DNA of 6,296 nucleotides from positions 1 to 6,296 of the forward strand of contig JAIRTV010000485.1 in assembly GCA_031254675.1 (NCBI GenBank), in the 5' to 3' direction. The notes under the pieces are model-generated. The model was not told the DNA's origin. It did not search any database and saw nothing but the letters and a program-made list of their open reading frames with translations. Numbering within the stretch: the first letter of the stretch is position 1; each line of letters starts with the position of its first letter. This DNA comes from Planctomycetaceae bacterium (GTDB lineage: Bacteria > Planctomycetota > Planctomycetia > Pirellulales > Thermoguttaceae). Below are positions 1 through 4,875 of this stretch, piece after piece. A program made the position numbers and the translations under genes.

Positions 1-3000
1 ATACAAACTTGTTCAAAATGGGGAGCAGAACTAAAAACTTCTTTGTCTTTTTCGTCTTCAACCACCGCATCGGTTCGAGTTGACATCACTTCGTCTTGCA
101 ACGCCGTCAACCATTCGGGCATCTCAAAACCAACACCCATCGGCTCTTTGGCAAAGTTTTCAATTTGTTCGTACAATTCATCGAAAGCCGTTTTTTTCCC
201 TTCTTCACGAACTTGTCTTACCGCTTGCGGGACAAGACCGCACATTCGGTCAATTTGCAACGGTCGCACAAAACGTTCCTGAAGCCGCTCATGCACACTC
301 GGCAACCACATTCCGTATTTTTCGCTCAACCGCGTATAACTTCGCAGATGTTCTTCCGCCGCATTGACACTTCGCCGCGCCACCGCCCGCTCCCAAAGCA
401 ACGCCGCATCAGCACAACCCGCACGAATCATCGCATCATGAACCCAATACACCGGTTTAAGATTCCACGAAATCCGCTCGTAACCAATCTGCACACGCAA
501 CATGTCCAACAACATATAAAGTTTTTCACCATGATCCGAATGGGTTGTCGTACTGTTGTAATCAACGTATTCAGAATAATTCTCGGCAATCGATTCAAAA
601 ATGATTTCCAACCGCGACACCGCCGTTTCCCAATCAATATGTTTATTGTCAATATCTTCCAACAGTTTTGCCGCCATTTCAACTTCGCCTTCGTCCCGTT
701 TGATTTTCTGGAGCGAACGGAGATAATTGCCCACGCCTTGATGCAACATCGCTCGAAGATTGCCAAATCCCATATTTTGTTGCGTGAAAATATCATGACC
801 GTAACGCTGAATAAATTGTTTAATTTCGTCCCAATAAGTTCGGTCAACAATCGATTCAATAGGCGAAATACGAATTTGACGGCTGTGCGAAAGCCAACTC
901 GCAAGGAGTTGTTCGATAATCCGTTCCATGTATTCCACCAGAGCAACATTCTGCGCCCCAGCTTCCAAACCGGATGATCGGAACTTCCACTTTTTCGATG
1001 AAATCGCAACACATTTCGTAATCGCTCGTGTTACGGTTTCGACGAGGCGATCAAATTCGGTGATTGCGCCTGGGCTAATTGTATTCATTTCTTCCATTTC
1101 CTGAATTGTTTCGAGTATTCGAAACGATTCCATCAGAAGCCCCAAACGCGGAGCGTATTCCATCAACCGCATAATCGCCTGCTGGATACAACGGCAACGA
1201 ACAATATTCCACGCCGCACCACCACGCGACGTCGGAACATATAAAATAGTCTCCCGCGACAAAATCCGAAGCATCGGTTGCCAAAGTTTCCGTACCGTTT
1301 TCATGTCGTTGCGAAAAACAGCGTAATTCACTTCAAGAACCGCCTTTTGCCACGCATCGGTAACATTGCGCCAATGTTGTGATCCAAGATACGATTCCAA
1401 AATCATTTTAGCATCGCAAACTTCGACATGCGTCCAAATAATCCGATCAAGCAAAATTTCTTTCGTTCCACGATGTCGGTCATATTCCAAAAGCGAATCG
1501 GCTGTTCCACGCGGCGGCGGAACTCGGTAAGCAGACACACGGCGAAGTAATTCATCCAACCCATTGCAGTAAGACACAATCTGCGAAAGCCATGAATCCA
1601 AATATTGGGCAATATCTTGCGACAATACCGCATCCATTTCGTCCGGTTTTGTTCCGGCGATTTTTTCGGTAACATATTTCCAGAGTTTGGACATCGTAAC
1701 GATAAACGTTAAACGATCACTAATTCGTTCGGTCTCGGCAACAATTTCAAAATCGTCATCATCGTTGAAGCCCGACGGATTGGGGGCATCCATTAGAGAA
1801 TCGTCAATGCCGTCATCGGTGGTGTCTTGATACGTAACATTTTCATAAGCCGCACCATAAATAGAATCTTTCGGATGAAACGGTTCGTCGTGCGGCGGAA
1901 ACAAATCATCCAATTCCGCAAACATGTCGTCGTCCATATCATCCAGAGAATTATCCAACATCGGATCACGCGGGTTTTTGTTTCGTGGTTTCCGTGAAGA
2001 TTTCCGACCACTTTTGCCGCTCTCGTCGAACATGTCGTCGCTCAACTCAATATCAGGAACATGCCAGTAATGATCCGCGTTCGCTTCCGTAAAATCAAAA
2101 AACTTTTTCGTGTGCGTCCAACGTTCCGACAATAATAACGGCGGTTTTTCCTTTTTGGAAGGACGCGAAGCGGTTGGATTGGGAACGGTTACGTTGGGAG
2201 TTGAATTTGATTTCTTTCCGGTGGTTTCGTTTTTACTTTTGGATGATTTCCACAGTTGTTCCATCCAACGCAACGCAATTGAATGAAACGTGTAATCGCC
2301 TTCGGTTAGCGGAATTTGTTCCGAATGACTTAGCCAATGCATCATCAATGCCATAGACGCCACGGGGTCTTGTTGATCGAGCAAGGCTTCCGCTAATAAA
2401 ACGTAGGCTTTTGTTGATTTGAAACGATCCACGTGACGATTCCAAAACGCCACATCGCCTGCGGCGGTTCCGGCTTTGTACCACACCGCCAACGCAGTAG
2501 AAACAACCGTTGCCGATTCCCACGCTTCCATACCGGAAAAACTTTCCAAACCGGAAACTTCTGTACTGCCGTATTGATCCCACCAACCCGCCAAATCGCT
2601 CATTTTATCGGAAAGATCGGTTTGTAAATCTCCATTTCCGGCGGCGGCGGCTTCTTTTTGAAGCCGACTGTAAAGATCGAAAATTTCTTCCATGAGGTTG
2701 ATTAGATCGTCCACGCGATGATCGTGAATGGAATTTTCAACCGTATGAAATAAACTAAAACTCGCACTAAATCCCAGAATTGTCCAAGGATCAACAATCG
2801 CTCCGCAATTGATTCCGCGTCGAATAAGTTCTTCGATTTTTGGTAAATTTTCGGCGGCATCTTCTAATTTTCCGAGATCAATTTGCAGATGAGCTTCCGT
2901 AATCAGACAATCAATTTGCGTTAACATTCGGGCGGAAGCGACTGAAATCACATCGGTTTGATGTTCGGCGGCTTTGGAATAGCCCATTCGCGCGAAGATT

Positions 3001-4232
3001 CGGGCTAAGTGCATTCGTTGTAGTTGATCGGCGCGTCGTTTTGCTAATTGCCGGTTTAAATCTTGCCGACAACCGCCGAATGGTTGAAAGAGTCGTTGTT
3101 TTTCCGCTTGAATTCGTATTTTCATTTTGTCGGGGATTTTCTCCGCCAGTTGGTCGTAAAACCGGTCGCGGTAACCGGCAATAATGGGCATTAAATCGGT
3201 GAGCGATGTTTCGGAATCGTAAGTGTGTGGAGTATCACCGCAAACACCGGAACCCATTAACATTGTTCCGGCTAAGACGGCGCCGGCTTCGTACAAAAGT
3301 TCGTCGGCGGGAATGGTGGCGGCTTCGGATTCGCCAGTGTAGGCGTTTTCGATTCGGCGTAGGATTCCGTCCACTGTTACCTGATGAACAACAAAACGCC
3401 GGTAATATCCATCTTTGTCAATGAAATTGGGATCCCAGATTCCGAAATGATAATTTGGTTTGCGATTAACGGGATGATCGAAATCGTAGGCGCGTGAATC
3501 GAGAACGAGTTCTTGTAGTTTACGTACATCGAAACAGGCTTCGTAAAGAATTTGCGGATCGGTATCTTTCAGGATGACCAATGCTTGATTGACGATTGCC
3601 TGATATTTTCCGAAAGCGGTTCCGATTCCGTCCATGTAAAGTGGAATTGGGGCGACCCATTCTTTTTCGTAGGGTTGGTGTTTTTCTTCACCTTCGAGAA
3701 CGGGAATGGGGCGATAACCGATGTAATCATTGAGTTCGTTGATTGCGTTTTTGACAATTCGGTCGGTTTCCGTCCAGGGGCTTCCTTGTTTCAGGACGGT
3801 TTCGAAGGCTTTTGCGAGAAAAAACGGATTGAAGAGGAGTTCGTCTGTTTGGTGAAACAAGAGGTCTTGGTGATAATTTCGGTAGTTTGGCAAGAGGTGA
3901 TCGCGCATGAGTTGCAAGATGAGACCGGCTTGATCTTCGACGCGAAATGCTTCTGATTCTTGGGAGAGGCGGAGTAATTCTTGTTCGAGAAGTTGGATGA
4001 CTCGTAATGCCAAACACGAATTATTTTTGTTGGATACAATTTTTTTGGTTTTTGGTTCGGATTTTTGGGAGTTGGACGGGAGCGGGGAGTTTTGTGGGGG
4101 AGCGAGTTGGGAGTAGAAAGAGTTTAGGGCTTGAAAAAAGCGTGTATCTCTGTTGCCGGAAGAGAAATTCAAATATCCGAGAACATCTTTAATAGTATCG
4201 TTTTGATCAGATTTTAGAAGTGGATCGTTCAT
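1..4232 (-). CDS. Very large conserved protein of unknown function, planctomycete type (C-terminus beyond window)
   Basis: One frame stays open for 1410 codons from the ATG at 4232 to the left edge. The start is well fixed: an in-frame TAA lies six codons upstream (4250-4248) and no other start codon lies between. The Shine-Dalgarno match is weak (GGAACGAG region). No signal peptide or membrane segment is evident, so it is probably cytoplasmic. Visible blocks: DVLGYLNFSSG near residues 16-26; a Pro/Ser/Lys/Asn linker about 45-75; DFDHPVNRKPNYHFGIWDP at 250-268; AGTMLMGSG near 321-329; PFGG at 384-387, followed by helical, TPR-like sequence (QRMHLARIFARMGYSKAAEH) about 405-425; WWDQYGSTEVSG from 550; a helical block about 625-660. 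A Ser/Lys/Asn/Pro linker (about 660-700) and a long basic-then-acidic, Asp-rich stretch (about 740-830) separate this from a mostly helical C-terminal half containing VPTSRGGAAWNIVRC (about residue 1000). I recognise no enzyme motif. From memory, the N-terminal blocks resemble large planctomycete proteins of unknown function. That it is coding is near certain; its function is unknown. A scaffold or helical-repeat role is only inference. Confidence 0.9.
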   Translation of the reverse strand, partial: MNDPLLKSDQNDTIKDVLGYLNFSSGNRDTRFFQALNSFYSQLAPPQNSPLPSNSQKSEPKTKKIVSNKNNSCLALRVIQLLEQELLRLSQESEAFRVEDQAGLILQLMRDHLLPNYRNYHQDLLFHQTDELLFNPFFLAKAFETVLKQGSPWTETDRIVKNAINELNDYIGYRPIPVLEGEEKHQPYEKEWVAPIPLYMDGIGTAFGKYQAIVNQALVILKDTDPQILYEACFDVRKLQELVLDSRAYDFDHPVNRKPNYHFGIWDPNFIDKDGYYRRFVVHQVTVDGILRRIENAYTGESEAATIPADELLYEAGAVLAGTMLMGSGVCGDTPHTYDSETSLTDLMPIIAGYRDRFYDQLAEKIPDKMKIRIQAEKQRLFQPFGGCRQDLNRQLAKRRADQLQRMHLARIFARMGYSKAAEHQTDVISVASARMLTQIDCLITEAHLQIDLGKLEDAAENLPKIEELIRRGINCGAIVDPWTILGFSASFSLFHTVENSIHDHRVDDLINLMEEIFDLYSRLQKEAAAAGNGDLQTDLSDKMSDLAGWWDQYGSTEVSGLESFSGMEAWESATVVSTALAVWYKAGTAAGDVAFWNRHVDRFKSTKAYVLLAEALLDQQDPVASMALMMHWLSHSEQIPLTEGDYTFHSIALRWMEQLWKSSKSKNETTGKKSNSTPNVTVPNPTASRPSKKEKPPLLLSERWTHTKKFFDFTEANADHYWHVPDIELSDDMFDESGKSGRKSSRKPRNKNPRDPMLDNSLDDMDDDMFAELDDLFPPHDEPFHPKDSIYGAAYENVTYQDTTDDGIDDSLMDAPNPSGFNDDDDFEIVAETERISDRLTFIVTMSKLWKYVTEKIAGTKPDEMDAVLSQDIAQYLDSWLSQIVSYCNGLDELLRRVSAYRVPPPRGTADSLLEYDRHRGTKEILLDRIIWTHVEVCDAKMILESYLGSQHWRNVTDAWQKAVLEVNYAVFRNDMKTVRKLWQPMLRILSRETILYVPTSRGGAAWNIVRCRCIQQAIMRLMEYAPRLGLLMESFRILETIQEMEEMNTISPGAITEFDRLVETVTRAITKCVAISSKKWKFRSSGLEAGAQNVALVEYMERIIEQLLASWLSHSRQIRISPIESIVDRTYWDEIKQFIQRYGHDIFTQQNMGFGNLRAMLHQGVGNYLRSLQKIKRDEGEVEMAAKLLEDIDNKHIDWETAVSRLEIIFESIAENYSEYVDYNSTTTHSDHGEKLYMLLDMLRVQIGYERISWNLKPVYWVHDAMIRAGCADAALLWERAVARRSVNAAEEHLRSYTRLSEKYGMWLPSVHERLQERFVRPLQIDRMCGLVPQAVRQVREEGKKTAFDELYEQIENFAKEPMGVGFEMPEWLTALQDEVMSTRTDAVVEDEKDKEVFSSAPHFEQVC

Positions 4233-4243
4233 AAATGCTCGTT

Positions 4244-4346
4244 CCGGTTAAACCGGCAAAAAGCGTCGAGGTGGTATTGATAACGGATTACGCTTTGCGT
4301 TGCCAACATGATGACAACCTGCAAAAGTTTGTAACCGGTTTAACGG
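4244..4346 (-). promoter_or_regulatory. Possible long-range stem in the leader of the large gene
   Basis: The 10 bases at 4247-4256 are the exact reverse complement of 4335-4344 (CCGGTTTAAC). Allowing one bulge, the pairing extends to 4244-4246 with 4344-4346. The first arm is also a short palindrome itself (CCGGTT-A-AACCGG, 4244-4256) and ends 11 bases upstream of the large gene's ATG, close to where its ribosome binding site must lie. Between the arms is a second 7-bp inverted pair (4260-4266 with 4290-4296). A transcript starting near 4400 would contain all of this. Whether it folds or regulates translation is inference. Confidence 0.35.
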
Positions 4347-4405
4347 TTGTATTTTTTGGTTTTGAGAAACCGGAGACTCCCGATTATTCCGGCAATCTCA
4401 CTAAC

Positions 4406-4427
4406 ATTATAGAGTATAATTCTATAA
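4406..4427. promoter_or_regulatory. AT-rich 21-bp inverted repeat with TATAAT boxes on both strands
   Basis: TTATAGA (4407-4413) and TCTATAA (4421-4427) are perfect inverted arms around a 7-base spacer. A perfect TATAAT lies on the plus strand at 4415-4420 and another on the minus strand at 4411-4406. No good -35 stands at 16-18 bases from either; on the minus strand TTGACT (4443-4438) is 19 bases from a TATACT at 4418-4413. The minus-strand boxes would give the large gene a leader of about 165 bases. The arms could be an operator for a dimeric regulator. AT-richness makes chance matches to -10 boxes likely. Confidence 0.3.
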
Positions 4428-4465
4428 AACATAGTTTAGTCAAAAAGAATTGCAGGTCTAGGGGG

Positions 4466-4499
4466 CAAGTCAGATATTGCCAACACAATATTTCGGCGA
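4466..4499. repeat. Degenerate copy of the REP-like element
   Basis: The 34 bases here align with 4617-4649 with one single-base gap: both begin CAAGTC and end TTTCGGCGA, and by hand count 26 of 34 columns agree. Many of the differences are G/A or C/T exchanges. The copy keeps a weaker stem of its own, ATATTG (4474-4479) with CAATAT (4486-4491) around a 6-base loop. It reads as an older, decayed copy of the same element. Confidence 0.5.
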
Positions 4500-4561
4500 G
4501 TAAGCGTTCACGGTAATTTTTTCTATTGCGTGTTTTTTTTTGTGAATTGTCTGTGTTCGGC

Positions 4562-4579
4562 TGGCAATTTGTGTTGCCA
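4562..4579. repeat. Small hairpin TGGCAA/TTGCCA
   Basis: TGGCAA (4562-4567) and TTGCCA (4574-4579) pair around the 6-base loop TTTGTG. It lies about 40 bases before the larger double palindrome and may belong to the same repeat unit. No T-run follows on either strand, so it is not a terminator. A 6-bp stem may be chance. Confidence 0.35.
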
Positions 4580-4619
4580 AACGGTTCGAAATCTGATTTC
4601 CGTCCGTCAACAGGGTCAA

Positions 4620-4657
4620 GTCGGCTGCGCCGACGCAATGTTTCGGCGAAACATTGC
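4620..4657. repeat. Paired palindromes, REP-like intergenic element
   Basis: Two perfect hairpins abut with no gap. The first is GTCGGC-TGC-GCCGAC (4620-4634). The second has 11-base arms GCAATGTTTCG (4635-4645) and CGAAACATTGC (4647-4657) around a single central G; as RNA it would close on a small CGGCG-type loop. Neither is followed by a T-run. Two adjoining palindromes in an intergenic space, with a decayed second copy about 150 bases away, fit a REP/BIME-type extragenic repeat. A transcribed structured RNA is the alternative. Confidence 0.6.
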
Positions 4658-4661
4658 CCAC

Positions 4662-4707
4662 CAAACATCGCGAAATAGTACCTTCAAATATCGCGAAATA
4701 GTACCTT
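4662..4707. repeat. 23-bp direct tandem repeat, two copies
   Basis: The units 4662-4684 and 4685-4707 are head to tail and differ at a single base (C/T at position 5). Each contains ATCGCGAAATAGTACCTT with a TCGCGA palindrome. The spacing is close to two helical turns, so two bound proteins would sit on the same face of the DNA. They begin 4 bases after the large palindrome and end about 170 bases before the secretin-like start. They may be regulator sites, or part of the neighbouring repeat element; the sequence does not decide. Confidence 0.7.
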
Positions 4708-4861
4708 TCGAATCTATTCTTTCTCCAATTCCATTTCCGTTAAAATCTAAATAATCGGAAAATTTTCTGTATTTTTCCAAGTCTTTTTAATGAGAATAAT
4801 TGTTTTAACCGATAATGATAAAAGGATTTTTCAACAATGCCTCTCCATTCAGCCTCCATTC

Positions 4862-4868
4862 AAGGAAG
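4862..4868 (+). promoter_or_regulatory. Ribosome binding site AAGGAAG deciding the 4876 start
   Basis: AAGGAAG ends 7 bases before the ATG at 4876, which is optimal spacing, and that start places MKR directly before the hydrophobic core, as in a normal signal peptide. An ATG at 4870 is too close to this site to use it. A competing pair exists upstream: AAAGGA at 4821-4826 lies 10 bases before the in-frame ATG at 4837, just after an in-frame TAA at 4819-4821. Both starts are in the same frame. Confidence 0.6.
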
Positions 4869-4875
4869 AATGATC

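Larger units (their letters stand above)
4233..4875. other. Divergent intergenic region, no supported gene
   Basis: This stretch lies between the two divergent start codons. Small open frames occur on both strands, but none has a convincing ribosome binding site, a recognisable product or coding-like composition, and several merely cross the repeats. The left part (4233-4430) would be the promoter and leader of the large minus-strand gene. The centre (4440-4710) holds palindromic and tandem repeats. The right part (4710-4875) is AT-rich and should carry the promoter of the secretin-like gene, for which I see no strong -35/-10 pair. No terminator is expected between divergent genes, and none is seen: the T-run at 4533-4541 has no preceding stem. 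Confidence 0.75.

Noticed and set aside
96..977. Plus-strand open frame of 293 codons
   Set aside because: It lies antisense to the intact 1410-codon minus-strand frame, begins and ends arbitrarily within it, and its protein is rich in His, Arg, Phe and Asn without recognisable motifs, as expected of a shadow.
428..1012. Minus-strand open frame of 194 codons in another frame
   Set aside because: It overlaps the main minus-strand gene in a shifted frame and has Trp/Arg/Cys-rich, low-plausibility sequence. The main frame is continuous here, so no frameshift is needed.
2638..2650. GCGGCGGCGG triplet run
   Set aside because: It is in frame and simply encodes a short Ala run in the large protein; such GCC/GCG runs are common in coding sequence.
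3552..3956. Plus-strand open frame of 134 codons
   Set aside because: Antisense to a conserved-looking part of the large gene, with no ribosome binding site or recognisable product.
4235..4516. Intergenic plus-strand open frame of 93 codons
   Set aside because: It begins 3 bases from the large gene's start on the opposite strand, has no Shine-Dalgarno, and runs through the 21-bp inverted repeat and into the degenerate palindromic element.
4533..4541. Run of nine T as a rho-independent terminator
   Set aside because: No stable stem precedes it on the plus strand, and no convergent gene end is present. Both neighbouring genes start, rather than end, in this region.
4620..4657. Double hairpin as a terminator or tRNA-like RNA
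   Set aside because: No T-run follows on either strand, and the arms do not make a cloverleaf. A palindromic extragenic repeat explains it better.
4384..4668. Intergenic minus-strand open frames (94 and 64 codons, overlapping)
   Set aside because: Both read through the palindromic repeats, and the same region is open in two frames. The similar peptide fragments come from repeat copies, so this is likely translated repeat rather than a gene.
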